From Nitrososphaerota archaeon (lineage in GTDB: Archaea; Thermoproteota; Nitrososphaeria; Nitrososphaerales; CADDZS01): 6,877 bases of DNA. The notes beneath the pieces were generated by a model. It was not told where the DNA came from. It did no database searches and saw nothing but the letters and a program-made list of their open reading frames with translations. Below, piece by piece: positions 1 to 4,976 of the stretch. The stretch is taken from NCBI GenBank assembly GCA_027886795.1, contig JAPCJU010000065.1, positions 1-6,877 of the forward strand, given 5' to 3'. A program made the position numbers and the translations under genes. Within the stretch, counting starts at the first letter, position 1. Every line of letters begins with the position of its first letter.

Positions 1-12
1 GCTGAGAAGAAA

Positions 13-750
13 ATGAATCTTCAAAATTCGTGGGCAGTTGCTGCGAAGGACTTTAAGATCTTCAGGAAGAAGCCGACCGTGATCTACGCCTCAGTCGCCC
101 TTCCTGCAATTATCGGCGTTGTCTTTCCGATAATCTTGAATTATTCGTTGCACAACTCGGCGAAAACGGTTGGCGCTGCGGAAGCTGAGACTTTAATGAA
201 CGCGTTTTCAATATGGTTCCTGATTGGGGCGGCAATAATCCCAACGGCGATAGCCTCGTACGCTCTGGTGGGAGAGAAGGTTCAGAAGAGTTTGGAACCG
301 CTCCTCGCCACTCCAATGACAGATGGAGAAATTTTGCTCGGGAAAATAATCTCCGGGCTGCTTATTCCCCTGGTTGCCATCTACGCCGGTTCTGTGGTCT
401 TCATGGCGCTCATGGACAATTTTACCCACAGCCTTCTGGGTTTCTACTACTTTCCAAATTTGTACATTGGAGTAATTTTGCTCTGCGCTCCACTTGCATC
501 TCTCCTTAGCGTCGAACTGAATGTCATTATCTCTTCTAGATTGAGTGACGTGCGATCAGCTCAGCAGCTCGGTGGCCTTCTTCTTCTTCCATTCGTTGGA
601 TTGTACCTCGCATCAGAGATTGGAATCTTTCCATTCACTAATAGTAATCTGTTGATACTCGCGGGAGCTTTGCTAGTCATCAATGTTCTCCTCTTTTTGG
701 CGGCGAGGGCAACCTTCCAGAGAGAAGAGATTCTTACGAGTTGGAGGTAA
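13..750 (+). CDS. ABC-2 type transporter permease subunit
   Basis: This is an integral membrane subunit of an ABC exporter; the substrate cannot be told from the sequence. About six hydrophobic segments are visible, near residues 23-44, 64-86, 111-134, 149-174, 186-205 and 211-230. After the second segment comes the typical ABC-2 cytoplasmic loop, GEKVQKSLEPLLATP at 87-101, followed by EILLGK, where the family carries its conserved E-x-G/S-T/S-L-E-x-L-L-x-x-P signature. The C-terminal TFQREEILTSW is also typical. The length of 245 residues suits a half-size permease. The frame is open to the window edge, so an upstream start is not excluded, but the ATG at 13 is good. Another frame ends in TGA at 14-16, giving an ATGA overlap with a preceding gene. 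In such loci that gene is usually the ATPase, but this is an inference. The family call is secure. Confidence 0.9.
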   Translation: MNLQNSWAVAAKDFKIFRKKPTVIYASVALPAIIGVVFPIILNYSLHNSAKTVGAAEAETLMNAFSIWFLIGAAIIPTAIASYALVGEKVQKSLEPLLATPMTDGEILLGKIISGLLIPLVAIYAGSVVFMALMDNFTHSLLGFYYFPNLYIGVILLCAPLASLLSVELNVIISSRLSDVRSAQQLGGLLLLPFVGLYLASEIGIFPFTNSNLLILAGALLVINVLLFLAARATFQREEILTSWR

Positions 751-773
751 ACGGTGAGGGTTTTCTGAATAAT

Positions 774-941
774 ATGAAACTGAGACTGCTGCTTATGGGA
801 TGCATCTTGATTATCATTGGCGCGGTGCTCTACTTTGCCCGGGGCTTGGATGCTCTAATACTGGCTGTCGTGGGAATCGTGCTGCTTATCGGTGGTATAA
901 TTTACCCCAACAGAGTAAAGCAAAAAGAAGTGATGCAATAA
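774..941 (+). CDS. Small two-helix membrane protein, unknown function
   Basis: This 55-residue protein is almost entirely two hydrophobic helices (about residues 4-20 and 24-43) with a short basic tail ending KQKEVMQ. I do not recognise a family. The frame stays open upstream to a TTG at 741 inside the end of the permease gene, which would add 11 polar residues. I prefer the ATG at 774 because the hydrophobic helix then begins within a few residues. A GGTGAGG ribosome-binding sequence lies at 753-759, about 14 bases before the ATG, which is rather far. It follows the ABC permease by only 23 bases, so it is probably cotranscribed and may be an accessory or unrelated passenger of that exporter. 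Its reality as a gene is likely but not proven. Confidence 0.6.
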   Translation: MKLRLLLMGCILIIIGAVLYFARGLDALILAVVGIVLLIGGIIYPNRVKQKEVMQ

Positions 942-1030
942 GTCAATGTTTGGCGCGACAGGATCGTATTCGCTAAGTCCAAGCGAGTAAGGATTCCCCT
1001 GTGCGGAGTAGAATGTCTTTTGTTGCTCCA

Positions 1031-1120
1031 AAAGCTGAGTTTATCGTGCAATAAGCTTTCCGCAGCCTCAAAATTGTGATTATTCATCGCTTCAAAATAG
1101 GCCATGACGATGTCTAGCGG
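1031..1120 (-). pseudogene. Fragment of an NTF2/SnoaL-like domain protein
   Basis: The minus strand encodes PLDIVMAYFEAMNNHNF followed by EAAESLLHDKLSF, which reads like the first helix pair of SnoaL/NTF2-like proteins (a pattern of V-x-x-Y-F-E-A-x-N-x-H-D/N-F-E-A-A followed by L-x-D/H-D). The frame continues beyond both ends, to 1174 upstream and 902 downstream. The upstream part runs through an inverted repeat. The downstream part loses all resemblance to the family and overlaps the small membrane-protein gene. No ATG start or ribosome-binding site precedes the domain. I read it as about 30 codons of a decayed gene about 110-140 residues long. It could instead be a coincidence in a short stretch; confidence is moderate. 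Confidence 0.45.
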
Positions 1121-1138
1121 GGCGTTACTGGATTTCAA

Positions 1139-1172
1139 GCTAGCTTCAAAGCCAAATCTGATTGAAGCTAGC
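1139..1172. repeat. Perfect 11-bp inverted repeat, 12-base loop
   Basis: GCTAGCTTCAA at 1139-1149 is repeated in exact inverse at 1162-1172, separated by 12 bases. It lies 19-52 bases before the GTG of the VOC gene and next to the NTF2-like fragment. It could be a stem-loop in a 5' leader, an operator, or the scar of an insertion. No poly-T tract follows, so a simple terminator is not indicated. Confidence 0.7.
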
Positions 1173-1173
1173 A

Positions 1174-1188
1174 AAATCTGTTAGATTT
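1174..1188. promoter_or_regulatory. Palindrome just before VOC gene start
   Basis: AAATCT-GTT-AGATTT is a perfect 6+6 palindrome ending two bases before the GTG start at 1191. It begins right after the 11-bp inverted repeat. AAATCTG also occurs at 1154-1160 in the loop of that repeat. Its size and position suit an operator or roadblock site, but no regulator is identified. Confidence 0.4.
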
Positions 1189-1190
1189 GA

Positions 1191-1658
1191 GTGAAGATTA
1201 TAAGCAAAGGCGCTATCTGTTCTCCGTGCCCAAAGGGCTTGACCGATTTTCGATTTATCTACACTGGCATAAGAGTTCAGAACATGCAAGAATCGCTGGA
1301 CTTCTACACAAAAATTTTAGAAATGGAAGTCGTGGATAAGTTAGAAAAAACCGAGCCAACTAAAGGCGAAGTTGTTACTCTCCAGAGTCCTAACTCTAAC
1401 CAGTTACTGGAACTGAATTACTACGAGCTGGGCAGTCCATTTGGCGGAGACTTCAAGAATGGAGAAGAACTAGACCATCTTGCGTTTGATGTGGAAGACC
1501 TGGTAAGCACGGTTGAAGAACTCAAGCGAAAAGGAGTCGAAATTATAGCAGAACCATATTCTATTGGTTATTCTATTGGATGGAAAGAAGCGTTTGTCAA
1601 AGACCCAAATGGCATCTGGATAGAATTGCTCGAACGCAAGTCAAAGGATTCCAAGTAA
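1191..1658 (+). CDS. VOC superfamily (glyoxalase/bleomycin-resistance fold) protein
   Basis: This is a single VOC domain of two beta-alpha-beta-beta-beta modules, in residues 22-148. The first module starts FIYTGIRVQNMQESLDFY with strand and helix as in glyoxalase I. The second starts DHLAFDVEDL and ends DPNGIWIELLER. By alignment from memory with glyoxalase I, three metal-ligand positions are kept (E74, H96, E145), but the first, normally His or Gln in strand 1, is Tyr24. It may therefore not be a normal lyase; a ring-cleaving, resistance or non-catalytic role is possible. The start is GTG at 1191 with no ribosome-binding site. TTG at 1239 (residue 17) would remove an unusual Cys-containing N-tail and begin where most family members do. 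A 12-bp tandem duplication near the C-end repeats YSIG. The family is secure, the function is not. Confidence 0.88.
   Translation: MKIISKGAICSPCPKGLTDFRFIYTGIRVQNMQESLDFYTKILEMEVVDKLEKTEPTKGEVVTLQSPNSNQLLELNYYELGSPFGGDFKNGEELDHLAFDVEDLVSTVEELKRKGVEIIAEPYSIGYSIGWKEAFVKDPNGIWIELLERKSKDSK
1557..1580 (+). repeat. 12-bp in-frame tandem duplication inside VOC gene
   Basis: TATTCTATTGGT at 1557-1568 is followed at once by TATTCTATTGGA at 1569-1580, with 11 of 12 bases identical. It encodes YSIGYSIG at residues 123-130, before WKEAFVKDPNG. The close identity and exact multiple of three suggest a recent, tolerated slippage duplication in the loop before the last strands. Confidence 0.8.
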
Positions 1659-1670
1659 CTATGGGCCAGA

Positions 1671-1686
1671 TTGCTAAAATTAGCAA
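1671..1686. terminator. Short palindrome after VOC gene, possible terminator
   Basis: TTGCTAA-AA-TTAGCAA forms a perfect 7+7 palindrome starting 12 bases after the VOC stop codon. A short T run (TTTTT at about 1700) follows. It may mark the transcript end or be a protein-binding site; the AT-rich stem is weak. Confidence 0.35.
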
Positions 1687-1742
1687 GAAGGAAATGAAAA
1701 GTTTTTGAAGTCAGTCCCCAGAATAGAGTTTTACATCCGGCA

Positions 1743-1757
1743 TTTCAAAATTTGAAA
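1743..1757. promoter_or_regulatory. Promoter-region palindrome upstream of zinc-finger gene
   Basis: TTTCAAA-A-TTTGAAA is a perfect 7+7 palindrome centred 21 bases before the ATG at 1771. An archaeal TATA element for a near-leaderless transcript would lie about here, so the site could serve as promoter core, operator or both. The gap from 1659 to 1770 holds no other signal that I trust. Confidence 0.4.
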
Positions 1758-1770
1758 AGATAAGATTTCG

Positions 1771-2079
1771 ATGATGAACGAAGGCTATAGGCTATGCTCA
1801 AGATGCAATAGGGAGATAATGGTCTCATCCAGAGGTTTATTTCTACCTCATAAAAACAAGATAAAGAAAATTGTTTGTCCTATGTCTGGCAAAACGCCTA
1901 ATTATGACATATGTGATTTATGCGGAAAGAAAATTGCAAATCCTGACAATAAAACAAGATATTGTTCAGAAGAATGTGAGAAAAGAGATTCTCGTCGTTC
2001 CTTAATGCCTGTTAATCAGGAGATCTCCAAAAGAAAAATCAAAGCATTAAAATTTTCAAATCCTCTTTACTTTGACTGA
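1771..2079 (+). CDS. Small Cys-rich zinc-finger protein
   Basis: This 102-residue protein appears to carry two metal sites. The first has C9-x2-C12 with C36 and perhaps H27. The second is C48-x2-C51-x13-C65-x3-C69 (CDLCGKKI, then RYCSEECEKR), a spacing typical of treble-clef or zinc-ribbon-like fingers. The tail after residue 70 is rich in Lys and Arg (for example SKRKIKALK), compatible with nucleic-acid binding. I do not recognise a named family. ATG codons at 1771 and 1774 are both possible; no clear ribosome-binding site precedes them. The coding sequence is clearly richer in A and T than the flanking genes, which suggests a different origin. No catalytic motif is seen. Cys spacing supports a real protein. 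Confidence 0.75.
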   Translation: MMNEGYRLCSRCNREIMVSSRGLFLPHKNKIKKIVCPMSGKTPNYDICDLCGKKIANPDNKTRYCSEECEKRDSRRSLMPVNQEISKRKIKALKFSNPLYFD

Positions 2080-2114
2080 CGGCTAAAGTTGTGGAGTGAG
2101 TCGGATTCTAACCT

Positions 2115-2245
2115 ACCTCAATTCGATATTTTGCTAGAAAATTCGTGCTCAAATCCCACATCTGTCAAAACCTCATACACACTGCCAAGATGAAAGAGTA
2201 CGTCTTCTAGCAAAAATCAACCGATTATATTCGACAAATTGAGGT
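2115..2245. repeat. 131-bp imperfect nested inverted repeat
   Basis: ACCTCAATT (2115-2123) pairs with AATTGAGGT (2237-2245), and, nested inside, TTTTGCTAGAA (2129-2139) pairs with TTCTAGCAAAA (2205-2215). The right arm has about 16 extra bases between the two blocks. The central 65 bases show no reading frame. It resembles the ends of a small non-autonomous element or a long-stem RNA. No target-site duplication could be recognised. Confidence 0.6.
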
Positions 2246-2282
2246 TTCTTATTTAACGACATGCCAGAGTTGACATTTCTGC

Positions 2283-2302
2283 TTAGGGCATGAGCGCCCT
2301 AA
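2283..2302. repeat. Perfect 7-bp hairpin TTAGGGC/GCCCTAA
   Basis: TTAGGGC and GCCCTAA flank a six-base loop ATGAGC. It ends 11 bases before the tRNA-end-like repeat. No T tract follows on the plus strand, so a terminator is only one possibility. Confidence 0.5.
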
Positions 2303-2313
2303 TTGAAAAGGTT

Positions 2314-2347
2314 TGCGAGGTACGGGATTCGCGCATGTATTTACTAG
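2314..2347 (-). repeat. tRNA-3'-end-like direct repeat, copy 1
   Basis: The first 24 bases (2314-2337) are identical to 5489-5512, and the next ten (TATTTACTAG against AGTTTGCTAG) match at seven. Read on the minus strand, the end is CGAAT / CCCGT / ACCTCGC / A. That corresponds to the end of a T-loop, the 3' strand of a T-stem, the 3' strand of an acceptor stem and a discriminator base. The 5' half of the T-arm does not pair and no matching 5' acceptor strand (GCGAGGT) lies within tRNA distance, so it is a fragment and not a tRNA gene. Such fragments are expected where an element integrated into, or left, a tRNA gene. Confidence 0.55.
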
Positions 2348-2539
2348 TAACGAATGCTTATGTCCGGGTCTATATGGATTGGATCCGGATTAGGTTGAAT
2401 ACCCTCCGCTAAACTAGAAATACACATAGACCCTTCCTTGGGATAAAAGATCATTTCTTAGAGTGAGCGGGAAATGCTCGATGCTTCGCGCTAAGCATAC
2501 AAAACGAAACATTTCGTTTAAGATTTGGAAATCGAGGAA

Positions 2540-3178
2540 TTACACAAACGACGTCCTCGGATCTACACCATTCTCCTTCATTTCCATCACGACCGAGTCC
2601 TTGAGCCATTCAAAATTCTCGAAGATTTTTATTTTCCATATCTCCCGGTAATGTTTCACGGCTGGCTCCAGACCACCCCAATCATAGATAACTCCGGATC
2701 CCATTGCCTCCTGAATTGTCTTCACATCCACTATCTTCACCCGGGCAAGATATCCGGTGGACTCGTAGTGGGCAATGAACGCCCTAACGTCATAATCGTC
2801 ATCAGAATCGTGAAACCCCTCCCAGTTATTCGCTGCATACTTTTTGACAATCTCCCGCACCCTCTTCCGCCTCAACGTGAGTGATTCATCAGTGAAGCGA
2901 TCCACCAGGGAAAGAATAACTTGCTGCCTGTTCTGCTGGATGCTCGCTTCAGCCTGCCTATTTGCGGTCTCTATCTGTTTGTTGGACGCCTCGATTAATT
3001 TTGCATTCTGCCGCAGCTGAAAAACTACAAAGGTCACACCAGTTATGACGGCTATAGCGCTTACCGCATTGAGGTATTGGATTAGAGTCGATAAGTCGAA
3101 AAGCAATACTTTTGTGGCCTCTACTAAACTCCTCGTTTGACAGAACACATATTCATCGCCGAACAGTCTATCTTGCAC
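2540..3178 (-). CDS. DUF4760-like membrane-anchored protein
   Basis: This 212-residue protein has one predicted membrane helix at about 35-54, ending VVFQLRQNAKLIEASN. A Gln/Ala-rich coiled-coil follows (55-88), then a soluble helical domain (90-195) with RFTDESLTLRRKR, NNWEGF and YESTGYLARVKIVD. This layout and these phrases resemble the DUF4760 family, whose role is unknown. No catalytic residues stand out. GTG at 3178 is chosen because GGAAAAGGAA lies just before it; GTG at 3148 (residue 11) is an alternative, and both leave the helix intact. A TATA-like ATATAAG at 3196-3202 lies between it and the zinc-ribbon gene, suggesting its own promoter although it follows the SDR operon in the same direction. 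Family assignment is from memory of the pattern. Confidence 0.75.
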   Translation of the reverse strand: MQDRLFGDEYVFCQTRSLVEATKVLLFDLSTLIQYLNAVSAIAVITGVTFVVFQLRQNAKLIEASNKQIETANRQAEASIQQNRQQVILSLVDRFTDESLTLRRKRVREIVKKYAANNWEGFHDSDDDYDVRAFIAHYESTGYLARVKIVDVKTIQEAMGSGVIYDWGGLEPAVKHYREIWKIKIFENFEWLKDSVVMEMKENGVDPRTSFV

Positions 3179-3195
3179 TTTTCCTTTTCCGTTGT

Positions 3196-3202
3196 CTTAT
3201 AT
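3196..3202 (-). promoter_or_regulatory. TATA-like box for DUF4760-like gene
   Basis: On the minus strand the sequence reads TTCAATATAAGAC, with ATATAAG centred about 21 bases before the GTG at 3178. This fits an archaeal core promoter giving an almost leaderless transcript. It lies in the 44 bases between the zinc-ribbon stop and this start. Confidence 0.4.
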
Positions 3203-3222
3203 TGAACTTCAGACTACGAATC

Positions 3223-3390
3223 TTAAAGTGAATATTTGCAATTAGGGCATGTCCACCTCAAAATCTCTCCCTCATAATTCATGACCTTCTCCATGAACGC
3301 TTGACGACACTTTGGACAGAGCAACTTTGGACTCTCAGAGGACCCATGCGATCTTCCTGCCCCAAACAACAGGTTAGTGAGCGAAATCAA
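3223..3390 (-). CDS. Small zinc-ribbon protein, 55 residues
   Basis: A short minus-strand frame carries a textbook zinc ribbon: LLCPKC at 23-28 and WTCPNC at 46-51, that is C25-x2-C28-x19-C48-x2-C51, with YSL at the end. The N-part (MISLTNLLFGAG) is hydrophobic and could be a short membrane or packing helix. The TTG at 3390 is favoured: GGTGA (3401-3405) lies 10 bases upstream and contains the TGA stop of the reductase gene, so translation may be coupled. An in-frame TAA just inside the reductase gene excludes a longer start; a second TTG at 3369 is possible. It is the third gene of the SDR/reductase operon. Zinc ribbons of this kind may bind nucleic acid or protein partners, or simply hold a metal. 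The function is unknown; that it is a gene is likely. Confidence 0.65.
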   Translation of the reverse strand: MISLTNLLFGAGRSHGSSESPKLLCPKCRQAFMEKVMNYEGEILRWTCPNCKYSL

Positions 3391-3400
3391 AAACCAGAAA

Positions 3401-3405
3401 TCACC
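3401..3405 (-). promoter_or_regulatory. Ribosome-binding site over reductase stop codon
   Basis: On the minus strand GGTGA matches the archaeal anti-Shine-Dalgarno core. It overlaps the TGA stop of the reductase gene (3401-3403) and stands 10 bases before the TTG of the zinc-ribbon gene. This decides the start at 3390. Confidence 0.5.
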
Positions 3406-3913
3406 GCCTTACTCGGTAATGCAACTGAACAATGTCAGAGCTCAATTTGTCAACGCCGATGAGCTCTAGGCTTGCTTGAAAGTTCTCACTTGTTGCGAAC
3501 GTGCTGCCCTTGCCGATCAACGGATAAATGTTGATGTAAAGTTCGTCCACCAAACCCTGAGACAGAAAAGTGCTGACTATCTGAGCCCCACCGCCCACTA
3601 GCGCGGTCTCGAACCCCTTTTTCTCGAGTAGACTCAGCGCTTCCGAAGGCGACGCCGCAACGTTGACACCTTCGTACTTAAGAGGAGAGCGAGATAACAC
3701 GACCATTTCGATACCCGGCATCCGAGAAGGGAACAAATCGAAAGTTCGCCTTCCAATGATAAGATCGCCGAATTTCCCTACGGTCTGCGCAAAGTTGGCC
3801 ATGACTTCTTTAGGCAGTACTTCCTCTAGGTTTATGCTGCCTGATTGATTCGACTCGTCTACCACAGCATAGCAGCCATTTGCCATAAGACCCATGTATT
3901 GAACTATTTTCAT
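3401..3913 (-). CDS. RibD C-terminal / DHFR-fold family reductase
   Basis: This 170-residue single-domain protein belongs to the RibD-C family, which shares the dihydrofolate reductase fold and usually uses NADPH. The cofactor-side motifs are visible: DLIIGRRTFDLFP at 50-62, VVLSRSP at 71-77, and ALVGGGAQIVSTFLSQGLVD at 104-123 followed by ELYINIYPLIGKG. The glycine motif plus G-L-V-D-E-L is the family hallmark. True DHFR would be closer to trimethoprim-target proteins; this branch is usually of unassigned substrate. The ATG at 3913 has GAGAGGG upstream and follows the SDR stop by 15 bases, so the two are one transcription unit. A role in NAD(P)H-dependent reduction under MarR control is inferred from context. 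Family confidence is high, substrate unknown. Confidence 0.88.
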   Translation of the reverse strand: MKIVQYMGLMANGCYAVVDESNQSGSINLEEVLPKEVMANFAQTVGKFGDLIIGRRTFDLFPSRMPGIEMVVLSRSPLKYEGVNVAASPSEALSLLEKKGFETALVGGGAQIVSTFLSQGLVDELYINIYPLIGKGSTFATSENFQASLELIGVDKLSSDIVQLHYRVRR

Positions 3914-3928
3914 CTGAATTGACCCTCT

Positions 3929-4849
3929 CTAGGAGAAGTATCCGTTCTCTTTCATGTCCAACAACAGATCAGGCTGCTTCGGACTCCATCCAAACACATC
4001 GCGCGTGATCGCGCTAGAAGCCGGGCCGTCGATAACGGTGAACGGGGCGATCCATTCGAAGTGGGCGGGAGCTTCATCCTGCGAAATGCTCCTGACAGGA
4101 ATGCCAAGCCCGGAGCCGATTGTCTCGGCGATCGAGCGCATTGGAACACCTTCTTCAGCCACGGCATGAAGTCGTGTTCCAGGTGCTGCATTCTCAAGTG
4201 CCAATCGAAAGAGATGTGCAGCGTCCAGCCGGTGTACCGCGGGCCAACGGTTCTTTCCTTCGCTAACGTAAGCTGAGAAACCTTTGCGGCGTGCGATGTC
4301 GACGAAGGCCGGAACGAAGCCATGGTCTCCCCTGCCGTGGACTGTAGGGGTGAGGCGTACGAGGCTTGAACGCACTCGATTTGCCGCTGCCAGTACCGCC
4401 GCTTCAGAAGCGGCGCGTGGGATGGCCGGGCTCACCGGCGCGTCCTTTTCTGTACTAGTGCCGGTGCGACCCATTGTCACCATCAAGGTTCCGGACGCTA
4501 TGACCAGGGGCTTCTCCGAATCTTCCAGCGCGCCTGCCATTGCCTCTACGGCGCGCCGATCGACTTCAACATTGGCTTCGTATCGGGAGAAGTCGTGAAT
4601 GAAGGCAGTGTGAATCACGCCGTCGCATTCCCGTGCAGCTGAAACGAGGCTATCTGTGTCAGTTATGTCTCCTCTTTGCACCCCGACTCCCAACCTCGTC
4701 AGAGTTTCGGCCGGGGCGTCGCTCCGCGCCAGACCGAGTACGCGATATCCTTCTGCAAGTAATTCACGCACTATCGCTGAGCCAACCCAACCGGTGGCTC
4801 CCGTGACGAAAATACGCATTTCATTTTTCTTCTTCGACATTCCACTCAA
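3929..4849 (-). CDS. Atypical extended SDR, NAD(P)-binding epimerase-like protein
   Basis: This protein has a Rossmann fold with the glycine motif VTGATGWVGS (15-24), GDITD (60-64), the cofactor-site stretch GVIHTAF (77-83) and ASGTLM (118-123). The length of about 300 residues and the C-terminal substrate domain match extended SDRs. The catalytic YxxxK is missing: at the expected place stands R145-A-A-S-E149, as in atypical SDRs with degenerate active sites, so a dehydrogenase reaction should not be assumed. Three starts exist: TTG 4849, ATG 4840, ATG 4819. The TTG is preferred because GTGAT (4858-4862) stands 8 bases before it. The ATG at 4819, giving MRIFVTGATG, is the usual family beginning. 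The gene is visibly GC-richer than its neighbours, suggesting bacterial origin. It heads the operon with the reductase and zinc-ribbon genes and diverges from MarR. Confidence 0.9.
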   Translation of the reverse strand: MSGMSKKKNEMRIFVTGATGWVGSAIVRELLAEGYRVLGLARSDAPAETLTRLGVGVQRGDITDTDSLVSAARECDGVIHTAFIHDFSRYEANVEVDRRAVEAMAGALEDSEKPLVIASGTLMVTMGRTGTSTEKDAPVSPAIPRAASEAAVLAAANRVRSSLVRLTPTVHGRGDHGFVPAFVDIARRKGFSAYVSEGKNRWPAVHRLDAAHLFRLALENAAPGTRLHAVAEEGVPMRSIAETIGSGLGIPVRSISQDEAPAHFEWIAPFTVIDGPASSAITRDVFGWSPKQPDLLLDMKENGYFS

Positions 4850-4880
4850 ATCGAGAAATCACGGGATAATCGTTCATCTC

Positions 4881-4895
4881 TTAACTATTTATGTA
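4881..4895 (-). promoter_or_regulatory. SDR operon promoter with operator-like repeat copy 1
   Basis: The plus strand reads TTAACTATTTATGTA; its complement holds a TATA-like ATAAATA centred about 4889. Transcription would start near 4863, leaving a leader of about 15 bases before the TTG at 4849. The same 15-mer, with one change, recurs 60 bases away in the MarR promoter, so it may also be the operator. A palindrome ACTA-TTGG-TAGT (4899-4910) lies between the copies. Confidence 0.5.
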
Positions 4896-4940
4896 TTGAC
4901 TATTGGTAGTGAAACTGTCGATTTCTAAACTAGGGATAGA

Positions 4941-4960
4941 TTAACTATTTATATATAAAA
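4941..4960 (+). promoter_or_regulatory. MarR gene promoter with operator-like repeat copy 2
   Basis: TTAACTATTTATATA (4941-4955) continues into ATATATAAAA, a strong TATA box centred about 25 bases before the GTG at 4977. This spacing puts the transcript start at or next to the start codon, so the mRNA is probably leaderless. The first 15 bases match the SDR-side copy at 14 positions, in the same orientation, exactly 60 bases apart. Confidence 0.6.
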
Positions 4961-4976
4961 CAACCATAGGCTCCCT

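Larger units (their letters stand above)
2080..2539. other. Gene-free stretch rich in inverted repeats
   Basis: These 460 bases between the zinc-finger gene and the end of the minus-strand DUF4760-like gene contain no convincing reading frame. They hold a 131-bp nested inverted repeat (2115-2245), a 7-bp hairpin (2283-2302), a tRNA-3'-end-like repeat (2314-2347) and a weaker 8-bp inverted pair GGGTCTAT/ATAGACCC (2366-2373 and 2426-2433). It may be a non-coding RNA region or a graveyard of small elements. Confidence 0.6.

Noticed and set aside
902..1174. Full 90-codon minus-strand gene
   Set aside because: Only about 30 internal codons look like a protein family. The rest overlaps a repeat and the small membrane-protein gene, so it is listed as a relic.
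1660..1707. Tiny frame of 15 codons after the VOC gene
   Set aside because: Too short and runs through a palindrome; no supporting signal.
2314..2433. Possible complete tRNA gene at the first repeat
   Set aside because: Only the 3' end matches. No pairing 5' T-stem strand and no GCGAGGT acceptor strand at tRNA distance on the minus strand.
3954..4598. Long plus-strand frames opposite the SDR gene
   Set aside because: They are shadows of the GC-rich SDR coding strand with no start signals or family features.
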